NCBI GenBank assembly: GCA_964548225.1
Contig: CAZJQP010000034.1
Location: 1 to 42,951 of the forward strand
Direction: 5' to 3'
DNA length: 42,951 bases
Source of the DNA: CALMEH01 sp964548225
Lineage (GTDB): Bacteria > Acidobacteriota > Blastocatellia > Pyrinomonadales > Pyrinomonadaceae
This document shows, in pieces, positions 24,203-32,326 of the stretch (positions are counted from its first letter, which is position 1; each line of letters starts with the position of its first letter). The notes under the pieces are model-generated. The model did not search any database. It was not told the origin of the DNA and saw nothing but the letters and a program-made list of their open reading frames with translations. The position numbers were made by a program, and so were the translations under genes.

Positions 24203-25171
24203 ATGATTTTAGTATTCATCGAACACAAAAATTGCGTCTTGAACAAAGTTTCGCTCGAAGCGATAGCGGCGGCGCAGAGCATTGGGAAAGATTTAAATCT
24301 TAAAGTTTCGGCGGTTTTGCCGTGCGATAAGGATTGTGCTTTGGCAAACGAAATTGCCGGATATAATCTCGAAAAAGTAATTGTTGCGAAAAACGAAAAG
24401 CTGAATATTTACACGCCGGACGCTTACGCCGATGCTTGGACGGAGATAATTAACAAGGAAAACCCGCAGTATGTCGTGATGTCGCACAGCTATCAAGTCC
24501 GCGATTTTGCGCCGAAGGTTGCGGCGCGGCTTGGCAAAGAAGTTGTCGGCGACTGCATTCGATATAAAGCGGACGGCGGAAAACTTATTTTGACGCGAAG
24601 AATCTTTCTCGGCAAATTAGATGCCGACGTAACAATCGGCGGCGACGCGCCTTATTTCGTTACGTTTCAATCAGGCGCATTTCGCGGCGACAATGCCGAA
24701 CGCGGAAGCGCACAAATCGAAACGGTTGATGTCAATGTCGGCGAAGTCAGAATGGAAGCCGAAGAACCGTTTCAAGAGGCGAAAGCGTCGGTTGACCTTA
24801 CAAAGTCTGAGATTATCGTGGCGGTTGGTCGCGGCATTAAATCGCAGGAAAACATTGCGGTCGCGCAGCAACTCGCTGACATTCTCGGCGCAGACCTTGC
24901 GGCATCGCGTCCGATTTGCGACAGCGAATGGCTTCCGATTGACCGACAAATCGGTTCATCAGGGCAGACGGTTGCGCCGAAGGTTTATATCGCACTCGGC
25001 ATTAGCGGCGCGATTCAGCACATTGTCGGGATGAAAAACGCATCGACGATTGTGGCGATCAACAAAGATTCGGAAGCACCGATTTTCGACATTGCGGATT
25101 ACGGCATCGTCGGCGATTTGTTTGAAGCCGTTCCCGTGCTGGTCGAAGAAATCAAGAAAGCGAAAGCGTGA
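24203..25171 (+). CDS. etfA: Electron transfer flavoprotein, alpha subunit
   Basis: The 322-residue subunit binds FAD through its C-terminal domain. The family signature is near 205-300: GRGIKSQENIAVAQQLADIL, ASRPICDSEWLP, RQIGSSGQTVAPKVYIALG, ISGAIQHIVGM and INKDSEAPIFDIADYGIVGD. With EtfB it links dehydrogenases to the quinone pool via ETF:quinone oxidoreductase, which is not in the window. It starts at the ATG at 24203 and ends before a 30-bp inverted repeat that separates it from the convergent sodB. Cotranscription with etfB is likely. Confidence 0.95.
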   Translation: MILVFIEHKNCVLNKVSLEAIAAAQSIGKDLNLKVSAVLPCDKDCALANEIAGYNLEKVIVAKNEKLNIYTPDAYADAWTEIINKENPQYVVMSHSYQVRDFAPKVAARLGKEVVGDCIRYKADGGKLILTRRIFLGKLDADVTIGGDAPYFVTFQSGAFRGDNAERGSAQIETVDVNVGEVRMEAEEPFQEAKASVDLTKSEIIVAVGRGIKSQENIAVAQQLADILGADLAASRPICDSEWLPIDRQIGSSGQTVAPKVYIALGISGAIQHIVGMKNASTIVAINKDSEAPIFDIADYGIVGDLFEAVPVLVEEIKKAKA

Positions 25172-25179
25172 AAACCTGA

Positions 25180-25251
25180 AACCACAAAACAACACAAAAC
25201 TCCACGAAATAGATCAACTCTTTTCGTGGAGTTTTGTGTTATTTTGTGGTT
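25180..25251. terminator. Long hairpin between convergent etfA and superoxide dismutase
   Basis: Arms of 30 bases (25180-25209 and 25222-25251) are complementary at 29 of 30 positions, with a 12-base loop. The arms are made of related words such as ACCACAAA, AACACAAA and TCCACGAAA. It lies between convergent genes and probably terminates both. It belongs to the iterated-word hairpins. Confidence 0.85.
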
Positions 25252-25262
25252 ATTTCTTCTTG

Positions 25263-25934
25263 CTAACCCAGATTCTTCGCGGCAAATTCCCAATTTAACA
25301 ATTTATCAATCACGGCGTTGACGTAATCGGCGCGGCGGTTTTGGTAATCGAGATAATAGGCGTGTTCCCAAACGTCAATGGTGAGGAGCGGTTTCAAACC
25401 TTGCGTTAGCGGGAGTTCGGCATCGCCGGTTTTAATCAAAGAGAGTTTGCCGCGTTTGTCGCTGACGAGCCAGCCCCAGCCTGTGCCGAATTGGTCGAGG
25501 CAGGTTAGGGACAAAGATTTCTTAAACTGCTCGAAATCGCCGAAAGACTCGTTAATTTTGTCCAAAAGTTTCCCCGAAGGCTTGCCGCCGCCGTTGGGTT
25601 TCATCGAATTCCAGTAGAAATTATGATTCCAAATCTGCGCGGCGTTGTTAAAAACCGCCGAATCTTTCTTCTTCCACGACTGCATCACGACTTGCTCCAG
25701 CGACATTGATTCAAACGCCGTGCCTTTTGCCAGAACATTGAGCCGGTCAACATAAAACTTATGGTGTTTGCCGTAGTGAAAGCCGATAGTATTGGCTGAA
25801 ATCACGGGCGCAAGCGCATCGTCTTTGTATGGAAGCGCAGGAAGCTCAAACGCGCTGGCGCGTCCGATGATTGACGGAAAACCCGCCGCAAATGCCGTTC
25901 CGATAGATATTGCTAAAAAATCTCTGCGTTTCAT
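25263..25934 (-). CDS. Fe/Mn superoxide dismutase with Tat-type signal
   Basis: The 223-residue enzyme converts superoxide to peroxide and oxygen. Metal ligands are His53 (FHYGKHH), His104 (NHNFYW), Asp187 and His191 (DVWEHAYYLDYQN), a complete set. GGGKPSG and FGTGWGWLV are typical of the family. The N-terminus MKRRDFLAISIGTAFAAG has a twin-arginine motif, RRDFL, and a hydrophobic stretch ending near AFA (about 27-29). The enzyme is probably exported folded with its metal, which is less common than cytoplasmic location. Iron or manganese specificity is not certain. It ends next to the etfA hairpin and is preceded by a REP-like palindrome. Confidence 0.93.
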   Translation of the reverse strand: MKRRDFLAISIGTAFAAGFPSIIGRASAFELPALPYKDDALAPVISANTIGFHYGKHHKFYVDRLNVLAKGTAFESMSLEQVVMQSWKKKDSAVFNNAAQIWNHNFYWNSMKPNGGGKPSGKLLDKINESFGDFEQFKKSLSLTCLDQFGTGWGWLVSDKRGKLSLIKTGDAELPLTQGLKPLLTIDVWEHAYYLDYQNRRADYVNAVIDKLLNWEFAAKNLG

Positions 25935-25957
25935 AATGTTTTAAATTTATCACATCA

Positions 25958-26029
25958 AAGGCAGAAACACGACTGTTAAGGAGTATGCAAATTGCTCTGC
26001 ACACTCTTTAACAGTCGTGTTTCTGCCTT
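25958..26029. repeat. REP-like palindrome (GGCAGAAAC family)
   Basis: Arms of 27 bases (25958-25984 and 26003-26029) pair at 26 of 27 positions around an 18-base loop. The right arm ends in the stop codon region of the cyclase gene (stop at 26028-26030). In the minus-strand transcript it stands between the cyclase and sodB and may act as a terminator or mRNA-stabilising hairpin. The left arm GGCAGAAACACGACTGTTA resembles GGCAGAAGCCCGACCGTTA at 42848. Confidence 0.85.
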
Positions 26030-26795
26030 ATTTTGCAACAAACGCGACAATCCGCAAAGGTGCGCCGCTTCCTGATTTTATTTTCATCGGGAGTGAAATG
26101 ACGGTTGCGCCTTTGGTTGGGACTTTTTCGATGTTGGCGACGTTTTCAAAGGCGGGAATGTTTTCGGTCATCAGCGCGACGTGGGCATCGAAAGTTTCGG
26201 AATTGCCCGCGTCAATGCTCGCCGTGTCTATGCCCACGGCTTTCGGTTTGCGGTTTGTAATGAGCCACGTTGCCGCTTCTTTCGAGAGTCCGGGGAAATG
26301 TTTCTTGTCGCCTTCCACACCCATATATTTGGCGCGGTCGCCCCAGAATTTGCCGTAGCCGGTTTGGAATAGAATGATTGATGCATCGGGAATCTTGCCG
26401 TTTTGTGCTTCCCAAGCGGTTAAATCTTCGACGCTGATGAGATAGTCGCGGTTTGATGCCGCCTTTGCCGAAACATCAACTTTAATTGCCGGAGCAATCA
26501 GGTTTTCGAGCGGGATTTGGTCAACGGTTTGTTTGCCTTCAGCGAAATGAATCGGTGAATCAAGATGCGTTCCGCCGTGTTCGGGCGCGGAGATTTTATA
26601 GGCGGAATAATAGAAGCCTTTGGGATTGCGTCCTTCAAAGACGGTTTCTTTTTTAAAGCCGTCGTCGGGTGTCCAATAGAGCGTCTGCTCGGAAAACTCG
26701 TAAGTCAAATCAATCCATTCGCCGTTCGGGAAATTTGTCTGACGAGCGCAATTTATCGTTAAAATGGAAGCCAAAAGGACGATTAAGATTTTCAT
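26028..26795 (-). CDS. Cyclase-family metal-dependent hydrolase, probable lipoprotein
   Basis: The 255-residue protein belongs to the cyclase/kynurenine-formamidase-like family. The zinc motif HGGTHLDSPIH carries His73, His77, Asp79 and His83. FQTGYGKFW and GIDTASID are further family features. The N-terminus is a hydrophobic signal MKILIVLLASILTINC. Cys16 is a possible lipidation site but the preceding Asn is atypical, so it may be a secreted or membrane-associated protein rather than a true lipoprotein. The ATG at 26795 has GGAGAA (26801-26806) upstream, inside a hairpin. Substrate is unknown; a formamidase role is not supported by any neighbouring tryptophan-degradation gene. Confidence 0.85.
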   Translation of the reverse strand: MKILIVLLASILTINCARQTNFPNGEWIDLTYEFSEQTLYWTPDDGFKKETVFEGRNPKGFYYSAYKISAPEHGGTHLDSPIHFAEGKQTVDQIPLENLIAPAIKVDVSAKAASNRDYLISVEDLTAWEAQNGKIPDASIILFQTGYGKFWGDRAKYMGVEGDKKHFPGLSKEAATWLITNRKPKAVGIDTASIDAGNSETFDAHVALMTENIPAFENVANIEKVPTKGATVISLPMKIKSGSGAPLRIVAFVAK

Positions 26796-26800
26796 AAAAT

Positions 26801-26845
26801 TTCTCCGCGTTGCGTTTTAATAAAACATAATCGCAAAGCGGAGAA
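26801..26845 (-). promoter_or_regulatory. Hairpin covering the ribosome site of the cyclase gene
   Basis: TTCTCCGC (26801-26808) pairs with GCGGAGAA (26838-26845), and an inner TTGCG/CGCAA stem adds five pairs. On the minus-strand RNA the 3' arm contains the GGAGAA Shine-Dalgarno five bases before the ATG. It may also serve as the terminator of the aminotransferase gene. Confidence 0.65.
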
Positions 26846-26867
26846 ATGTAAAGATAGCATTGGAATC

Positions 26868-28217
26868 TCAAACCGATGCGGCGATGGCTTCATCAAAGAT
26901 TTGAAGCGCGACATCCGTGTTTTCTGTGGTAAGAATAAGCGGCGGCGACCAACGAATCGTGCTTGTGCCACAACCTAAGATAATTAGTCCGCGTTCAAAG
27001 CAAGCCATTTCGATTTTATCGCGGAGTTCGGCATCGGGTTCGCCGTTTTCTTTGACGAATTCAACGCCGAGCATCATTCCCAAGCCGCGCACGTCGCCGA
27101 TTTGGTTATATTTCGTTTGCAGAGAGCGCAAGCCGTCTTCGAGATATTTGCCGACGGTTGCGGCGTTTTCGACTAAGCCGTTTTCGAGCAGTTCAATCGT
27201 TTTCAGCGCAGATGCGATGCACACCGGATTGCCGCCAAACGTCGAAGCGTGTGCGCCTTTGTGCCAATCCATAATGTCGGCGCGAGCGACACACGCACCA
27301 ATCGGCAAGCCCGAACCGATGCCTTTTGCAAGGCACATAATATCGGCTTTCACGCCTTCGTGATGGTCGAGCGCGAACATTTTGCCCGTGCGTCCCATTC
27401 CGCTCTGCACTTCGTCAACGATTAACATTATGCCGTGTTTATCGCAGATTTCGCGTAAAGCGCGGACAACCGATGTCGGTGCGGGAACGTATCCGCCTTC
27501 GCCTTGGACGACTTCGAGAACGATTCCGGCGACTTCTTCGGGCGGCGTGGTCGTGTTGAACAGACGGTTTTCAATCCAATCAATCGTGCCTTGACAACAT
27601 TCGCCGTCGTCGCATTTGCCCAAGTTAAACGGACAGCGGAAGCAATTCGGATAGGGAACGTGCGTTACATCAAGGGCTGAACGCATAAATCCGAGCCGTT
27701 GGGCGCGTTTTGATGATGTCAAACTAAGTGCGCCGAGCGTCCGCCCGTGAAACGAGCCGAAAAACGAAATAAATTTCTGTCGGCGCGTGTGATACATCGC
27801 AAGTTTCAGCGCGGTTTCAATCGCTTCCGCGCCGCTGTTGGCAAAATGCGTCTTCGTTTCGCCTTCAATCGGGCAAATCTCGCTCAGCTTTTTGCCGAGG
27901 TCGGGCATCTGTTTGTAATAATAATCCGTTCCGCAAAGGTGAATCAGCGTTTCGGTCTGTTTCGTTATCGCTTCAACAATTTCGGGATGGCAATGTCCGG
28001 TCGAACAAACCGCCACGCCCGCGTTGCAATCCAAAAAGACGTTGCCGTCAGGGTCTTCAATCCAAACGCCGTAGCCGCGCTCGGCAACGAGCTTGTAATC
28101 CGGTCGCGGATAGCTCGGCGTAACGTATTTTGCGTCTGCCGCAATGATTTCCTGCGCTTTCGGTCCCGGCAGTTCGGTTTTAATAATCGGTTTCTGTAAT
28201 TCTGTTGTCGGTGTCAT
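26868..28217 (-). CDS. Class III aminotransferase (4-aminobutyrate/acetylornithine type)
   Basis: The 449-residue PLP enzyme has the expected Asp268 (VDEVQSG) and the Schiff-base lysine, Lys298 (CLAKGIGSGLPIG). SGAEAIETALKLA, SFHGRTLGALSLTSSK, EVVQGEGGY and ASTFGGNPV are all present. A cysteine-rich insert (Cys192, 195, 202, 207, 208 in CFRCPFNLGKCDDGECC) occurs as in some archaeal and thermophile 4-aminobutyrate aminotransferases. Likely amino donors are 4-aminobutyrate or related omega-amino acids; ornithine derivatives cannot be excluded. The ATG at 28217 has AGGA five to eight bases upstream. It is the first of two minus-strand genes, with the cyclase 72 bases on. Confidence 0.92.
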   Translation of the reverse strand: MTPTTELQKPIIKTELPGPKAQEIIAADAKYVTPSYPRPDYKLVAERGYGVWIEDPDGNVFLDCNAGVAVCSTGHCHPEIVEAITKQTETLIHLCGTDYYYKQMPDLGKKLSEICPIEGETKTHFANSGAEAIETALKLAMYHTRRQKFISFFGSFHGRTLGALSLTSSKRAQRLGFMRSALDVTHVPYPNCFRCPFNLGKCDDGECCQGTIDWIENRLFNTTTPPEEVAGIVLEVVQGEGGYVPAPTSVVRALREICDKHGIMLIVDEVQSGMGRTGKMFALDHHEGVKADIMCLAKGIGSGLPIGACVARADIMDWHKGAHASTFGGNPVCIASALKTIELLENGLVENAATVGKYLEDGLRSLQTKYNQIGDVRGLGMMLGVEFVKENGEPDAELRDKIEMACFERGLIILGCGTSTIRWSPPLILTTENTDVALQIFDEAIAASV

Positions 28218-28552
28218 AAATTTTTCCTCATAAATTCTAAAAATTAAATTCGTGTCGAAAGTTTTTCGACGTTAAAAGTTTGCGAATCGTGAAAGGAAAA
28301 AATTAGTCGCCCGCGAAAAGATTCGGGCGCGTGATTTCAGGACGAAGTTTTGCAATCGAACGCGGTGTCATAGACTTTTGATGCAGATAATATATCAGAT
28401 TGCCGATTGAGTTTCAAAGTTTGGCGTGAAACAATTATTGATGGTTTTCGGTCTTTGGGCTTTGGTTTTTGGACTTTGGACTTTGATTCACGATTTGAAA
28501 ATTTCTTTCAAAAACCTAAAACCCAAAACCCAAAACCTAAAACCTAAAAAAT
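28218..28552. repeat. Divergent spacer with a GC-rich stem and iterated heptamers
   Basis: The 335-base spacer between the aminotransferase and YyaL-like genes contains no credible gene. A short stem (CGCCCG and CGGGCG) lies near 28308-28328. From about 28444 to 28547 a heptamer hairpin occurs, with CTTTGGG/CTTTGGA-type words on the left. The array AACCTAA, AACCCAA, AACCCAA, AACCTAA and AACCTAA is on the right (28513-28547). The YyaL start follows 5 bases later. No clear promoter is seen. Confidence 0.8.
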
Positions 28553-30556
28553 ATGCAAAGCCCGAAAAAACATACGAATAAATTGATAAACGAAACCTCG
28601 CCGTATCTTTTGCAACACGCGCACAATCCCGTTAATTGGTTCGGTTGGTGCGACGAAGCGTTTGAAAAAGCGCAACGCGAAGATAAGCCGATTTTGGTCA
28701 GCATCGGTTATTCGGCGTGCCATTGGTGCCACGTTATGGAGCGCGAATCGTTTGAAAATGAAGAGATTGCCGCAATTTTGAACGAAAATTTCGTGAGCCT
28801 CAAAGTTGATTTGGAAGAACGCCCCGACATTGACCAAATCTATATGACTTTCGTGCAAATGACCAACGGAAACGGCGGTTATCCGCTGAATGTTTTCATC
28901 ACGCCCGACAAAATCCCGTTTTTCGGCGGCACATATTTTCCGCCCGAAGATCGTTTCAGAATGCCTTCGTTTCAAAAGGTTTTAGCGGCGATTGTCGAAT
29001 CGTGGCAAACTCGCCGCGATGAATTGATGAATTCGGCAAATGAAGTTTTAAACGAAATGCGCGGCGTTTCAAACCTCGAAATTACGTTTGATGAATTGAA
29101 TTTTGAACAAACGGACGCGGCTTTTGATGGTTTTGTTAAATATTTTGACAAAACAAACGGCGGTTTCGGCGGTGCGCCGAAATTCCCGCCGCCGATGTCG
29201 CTCGAATTTTTATTGCGCTATTGGAAACGCACAGGCAACGAAAACGCGCTCGAAATGGTGAAGAAAACTTGCGATAAAATGGCGCACGGCGGAATCTATG
29301 ACCAACTCGGCGGCGGTTTTCATCGCTATTCGACGGATGCAAGCTGGCTCGTCCCGCATTTCGAGAAAATGCTTTACGATAACGCACAGCTTGCAAGAAT
29401 CTATCTGCACCTTTTTCAGGCGACGAAAGACGAATTTTATAAACGTATCGCGGTTGAAACTTTGGAATATGTGCGGCGCGAAATGTTGGACGAAAGCGGC
29501 GGTTTCTATTCGGCGCAAGATGCCGACAGCGAAGGCGTTGAAGGAAAGTTTTTTGTCTGGACGGCGCAGGAAATCGCGGAAGTTTTAGGCACGGAGGACG
29601 CGCAGATTTTTAATAATTATTACGACGTTACCGAAGCAGGGAATTTTGAAGAAAGCAATATTTTGAACGTCAAAAATCTTTCAGCGGAAACACCCGAAAA
29701 AAGCCGAAAGATTTTATTTGAAGCCCGCGAAAAACGAATCAAACCTTTCCGTGACGAAAAGGTTTTGACGGCTTGGAACGGTTTGATGTTGGCAACCTTC
29801 GCCGAAGCCGGCGCGATTTTAAACTCAGACGAATATTTGCAAATCGCCAAACAAAACGCCGATTTCATCATCGAAAATATGCAGTCGGACGGATTTTTGC
29901 TCAGAACTTGGAAGGACGGCAAAGCGAAACTCGACGCATATCTCGAAGATTACGCCAATTTTGCCGACGGTTTGACCGAACTTTTTCAAGTGTCGGGCGA
30001 AGTGAAATATTTGGTCGAAGCAAAACGTCTGGCGGATTTGATGATTAGCGAGTTTTGGGACGAGCCAAGCGGCGGTTTTTATTTTACGGCGAATAATCAC
30101 GAAAAATTGCTCATTCGCTCAAAAGATTTTTACGACAACGCCACGCCTTCGGGAAATTCCGTCGCGGCGGATGTGTTGCTGAAATTAGCGAAAATAACGG
30201 GCGAAGCAAATTACGAGAAACTTGCAGAAACGATTTTGCGTCTTGTTTTACCGCAAGCGCGGCGTTATCCGCAAGGTTTCGGGCGCGTTCTTTCGACGCT
30301 CGAATTTTATCTTGCGCCAACAAAAGAAATTGTCGTTTTGGGCGAAAAGGGAAATGATTTGGAGCGCGAAATTTGGTCAGATTATTTGCCGAATAAAGTT
30401 GTCGTTTTAGCAGAATCAAACGAAAACGCGAAAATTATCCCGCTTCTCGAAAACCGCAAACCGATTGACGGCAAGCCGACGGTTTACGTTTGTGAAAATT
30501 TTATTTGCCAAAAGCCGAATACGAGTTTGGAAGATTTGCGCGAACAATTATTTTAG
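28553..30556 (+). CDS. YyaL/SPATA20-like thioredoxin-domain protein
   Basis: The 667-residue protein starts at the ATG at 28553. The N-terminal DUF255 thioredoxin-like domain (about 1-165) opens with NETSPYLLQHAHNPVNW and carries the CxxC-type CHWCHVM motif (Cys56 and Cys59). The rest (about 180-600) is an alpha/alpha toroid related to six-hairpin glycosidases or N-acylglucosamine 2-epimerases. GGGFHRYSTDASWLVPHFEKMLYDN (in part) and WNGLMLATFAEA lie here. The family is widely conserved, cytoplasmic, and of unknown substrate. There is no Shine-Dalgarno; heptamer repeats lead up to the start. It stands alone and is followed by a hairpin. Confidence 0.93.
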   Translation: MQSPKKHTNKLINETSPYLLQHAHNPVNWFGWCDEAFEKAQREDKPILVSIGYSACHWCHVMERESFENEEIAAILNENFVSLKVDLEERPDIDQIYMTFVQMTNGNGGYPLNVFITPDKIPFFGGTYFPPEDRFRMPSFQKVLAAIVESWQTRRDELMNSANEVLNEMRGVSNLEITFDELNFEQTDAAFDGFVKYFDKTNGGFGGAPKFPPPMSLEFLLRYWKRTGNENALEMVKKTCDKMAHGGIYDQLGGGFHRYSTDASWLVPHFEKMLYDNAQLARIYLHLFQATKDEFYKRIAVETLEYVRREMLDESGGFYSAQDADSEGVEGKFFVWTAQEIAEVLGTEDAQIFNNYYDVTEAGNFEESNILNVKNLSAETPEKSRKILFEAREKRIKPFRDEKVLTAWNGLMLATFAEAGAILNSDEYLQIAKQNADFIIENMQSDGFLLRTWKDGKAKLDAYLEDYANFADGLTELFQVSGEVKYLVEAKRLADLMISEFWDEPSGGFYFTANNHEKLLIRSKDFYDNATPSGNSVAADVLLKLAKITGEANYEKLAETILRLVLPQARRYPQGFGRVLSTLEFYLAPTKEIVVLGEKGNDLEREIWSDYLPNKVVVLAESNENAKIIPLLENRKPIDGKPTVYVCENFICQKPNTSLEDLREQLF

Positions 30557-30598
30557 TTTAGGGAATAAACATCCGTGCAAGTTTAATTTTAAGTTTTA

Positions 30599-30667
30599 GC
30601 CGCAGATGAATCCGGATAACACGGATTTTTTTTGATTTTATCTGTGTTATCTGTGTTCATCTGCGGC
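30599..30667. repeat. Hairpin between YyaL-like gene and lipoprotein (GCAGATGAA family)
   Basis: Arms of 28 bases (30599-30626 and 30640-30667) match at 24 of 28 positions, with words such as GCCGCAGATG and ATCTGTGTT. A T-run (30627-30633) lies in the loop. It stands between convergent genes and could terminate both. Word structure resembles the other iterated hairpins. Confidence 0.8.
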
Positions 30668-30697
30668 AAATAGTTTAAAAATAATTTGCGTTTCTGG

Positions 30698-31126
30698 TTA
30701 CGGGAAGTTCTTCAAAACTTTATTGACACCTTTTTCGATGTCTTTGACGGTTTTGTTGCTAATGACGACGTTTGTCTTTTTGTTTGCAGTTTCGGTTTTA
30801 TCGGTTGTTTTTTCTTTTTCGGTCTTTCTATTCGTATTAGCCGAATCGGTTTTGCTTTCTTTTTCACCGTCCGATTTGCTCGTCGAATCTTTTTCGTTTG
30901 ATTTGCTTGTCGTTGGTTTGGTCGAATCCTTTGTTGTCGAATTGGTTTCAGACGAAGAATCCGATGAAGAGTTCGATGAATTATCGCTCGAATTCGAATT
31001 TGCCGTGTTAGAAGAATTTACCGTCGAGTTGTTTGCCGTATTCGTGTTATCGGTTTTCGAACCGCCAAACGGACAGCCAATCAACAAAAAACTCGAAAAT
31101 ATTACAAGTGCTATTGCTTTTTTCAT
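30698..31126 (-). CDS. Disordered Ser/Thr/Asn/Lys-rich lipoprotein
   Basis: The 142-residue protein has a signal peptide with lipobox LLIGC (Cys18) and then an almost wholly low-complexity chain. It is Asn/Ser/Thr-rich at about 22-70 and Lys/Glu/Asp/Thr-rich at about 70-125, and ends in a short amphipathic segment (KTVKDIEKGVNKVLKNF). It is probably anchored in a membrane and intrinsically disordered. The ATG at 31126 has a good AGGAG site. It is the last of three lipoproteins in a row and shares the MKKAIAL start with the next. Function unknown. Confidence 0.8.
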   Translation of the reverse strand: MKKAIALVIFSSFLLIGCPFGGSKTDNTNTANNSTVNSSNTANSNSSDNSSNSSSDSSSETNSTTKDSTKPTTSKSNEKDSTSKSDGEKESKTDSANTNRKTEKEKTTDKTETANKKTNVVISNKTVKDIEKGVNKVLKNFP

Positions 31127-31195
31127 AAATTATAAAACTCCTGTTGTAGGAAAATAGTAAAAAGATATGGATGAAGAGTCAATTTCCGAACAAAG

Positions 31196-31226
31196 AAAAA
31201 AGCACGATGTCCGAAAACATCGTGCT
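31196..31226 (-). terminator. Intrinsic terminator after the second lipoprotein gene
   Basis: AGCACGATGT (31201-31210) pairs perfectly with ACATCGTGCT (31217-31226) around a six-base loop. On the minus strand it is followed by TTTTT. It ends the transcript of the gene at 31251-31565. Confidence 0.85.
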
Positions 31227-31250
31227 TTTCCATTAAATTCGAAGGACTAA

Positions 31251-31565
31251 TTATTTATTAGCTTTCGTATTAGCATTTGCATTTGCGACTGTATTCGCAT
31301 TTGCGTTTGTGGTCGCCGGCTTGTTAGTCATATTAGTAATTGCATTATTAACGGTATTTACGCCGTTGCCAACGCTATTACTAACTGTGTTCATTCCGTT
31401 ACCGACTGAATTCGTGGCATTGCCGACCGTGTTGCTGACCGTGTTCACACCGTTTTTAACGCTGTTTGAAGCATTATTAACCATGTTTCCCGTTTCAGTT
31501 CCGGGGCAAGCCGCGCCCAAAATCCCCAATGTCAAAACTGCTGAAAGTGCAATAGCTTTTTTCAT
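31251..31565 (-). CDS. Small Asn/Val-repeat lipoprotein
   Basis: The 104-residue protein has a lipobox LGAAC (Cys20). From about 28 to 78 it repeats variants of SVGNGVNTVSNT (Asn, Val, Gly, Thr), which could form an amphipathic or beta-solenoid-like stretch. The tail is Asn/Ala-rich. The signal peptide is nearly identical to that of the gene at 31611, indicating paralogues that differ in the mature part. AGGAG precedes the ATG at 31565, and an intrinsic terminator follows the stop, so it can be an independent unit. Function unknown. Confidence 0.8.
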   Translation of the reverse strand: MKKAIALSAVLTLGILGAACPGTETGNMVNNASNSVKNGVNTVSNTVGNATNSVGNGMNTVSNSVGNGVNTVNNAITNMTNKPATTNANANTVANANANTKANK

Positions 31566-31610
31566 TTTTGTTGTATTCTCCTATTTTAATAAAAGATTAC
31601 TAACTAAAAA

Positions 31611-31916
31611 CTACTTAGGTTTGTTTTCAGTGGCTTTGTTGTCCGTAGCTTTGTTGTCCATAGCTTTGTTATCCGTAGCTTTGTTGTCCATAGCTTTGTT
31701 GTCAGCCGGTTTGTTGGTCGGAGCCGCTGTATTGGTCGGAGCCGCTGTATTGGTCGGAGCCGCTGTATTGGTCGGAGCCGCTGTATTGGTCGGAGCCGCA
31801 TTGTTTGTCGCCGGTTTGGCATTGTTCGTGGTCGAATTATTCGTTGCACCACCGTCACACGCTGCGCCCAACGAACCTAAAACTAAAACTGCTGAAAGAG
31901 CAATTACTTTTTTCAT
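31611..31916 (-). CDS. Small lipoprotein with PTNTAA and DNKA(T/M) repeats
   Basis: The 101-residue protein has a lipobox LGAAC (Cys20). Residues about 38-72 repeat APTNTA five times, and residues about 75-96 repeat DNKAT/DNKAM. At DNA level the first array is four perfect 18-base units (31714-31785) plus one partial copy. The second is about five 15-base units around 31636-31710. Such arrays change length easily. The mature chain should be disordered, perhaps spanning from membrane to peptidoglycan. AGGAG precedes the ATG at 31916. Confidence 0.8.
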   Translation of the reverse strand: MKKVIALSAVLVLGSLGAACDGGATNNSTTNNAKPATNNAAPTNTAAPTNTAAPTNTAAPTNTAAPTNKPADNKAMDNKATDNKAMDNKATDNKATENKPK

Positions 31917-32326
31917 TTCTGTTATATCTCCTGTCTTCTTAAAAATAACTAATTTTATCTATTTTGTGTTTAAAGACCGCCCTAAGGCAGTCTTGTTCAC
32001 AAAATTTTTCTTTCAGAAATTTTGTGAACATTGGTCAATATAAATAGCTGTAAGAGGGAAGTCAACTCTAAAATGGCTAAAAAAATCATTTTTTGAAAAT
32101 TTTTTTAACTTTTTTTTCAAACTTGTCCTAAATTTCACAAAGCGAGAAAGGATTTACCGCCTGTTAATAAGAAAAATTCACTGATTTATTGAGTGAATTT
32201 GAAAGATGTCGGAAAAAGAACTATTGACTAAAGCAAAACAGAAAAGTTATCTTCAAATAGGGAGTTTTTCTCGACACAACTGCTTCCGATTCTTCCAACG
32301 AACTTTCAAACCTTGCCCCCAATTGT
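31917..32326. other. Gene-free spacer with hairpins and a possible promoter
   Basis: This 410-base spacer between divergent genes holds no credible gene. AAGACCGCCCTAAGGCAGTC (31973 onward) is a near-palindrome. TTCACAAAATTTTT and AAATTTTGTGAA form a hairpin at 31996-32029. Long A and T tracts lie at 32077-32130. A perfect 8-base dyad, AATTCACT and AGTGAATT (32175-32199), precedes a plausible promoter, TTGACT (32224-32229) and TTATCT (32247-32252, spacer 17). That promoter probably serves the diguanylate cyclase. Confidence 0.65.

Noticed and set aside
31309..32043. A 244-codon + strand open frame over the lipoprotein genes
   Set aside because: It is the complement of low-complexity repeats and gives only leucine/valine-rich repeat peptides. 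The minus-strand genes have signal peptides, lipoboxes and ribosome sites.
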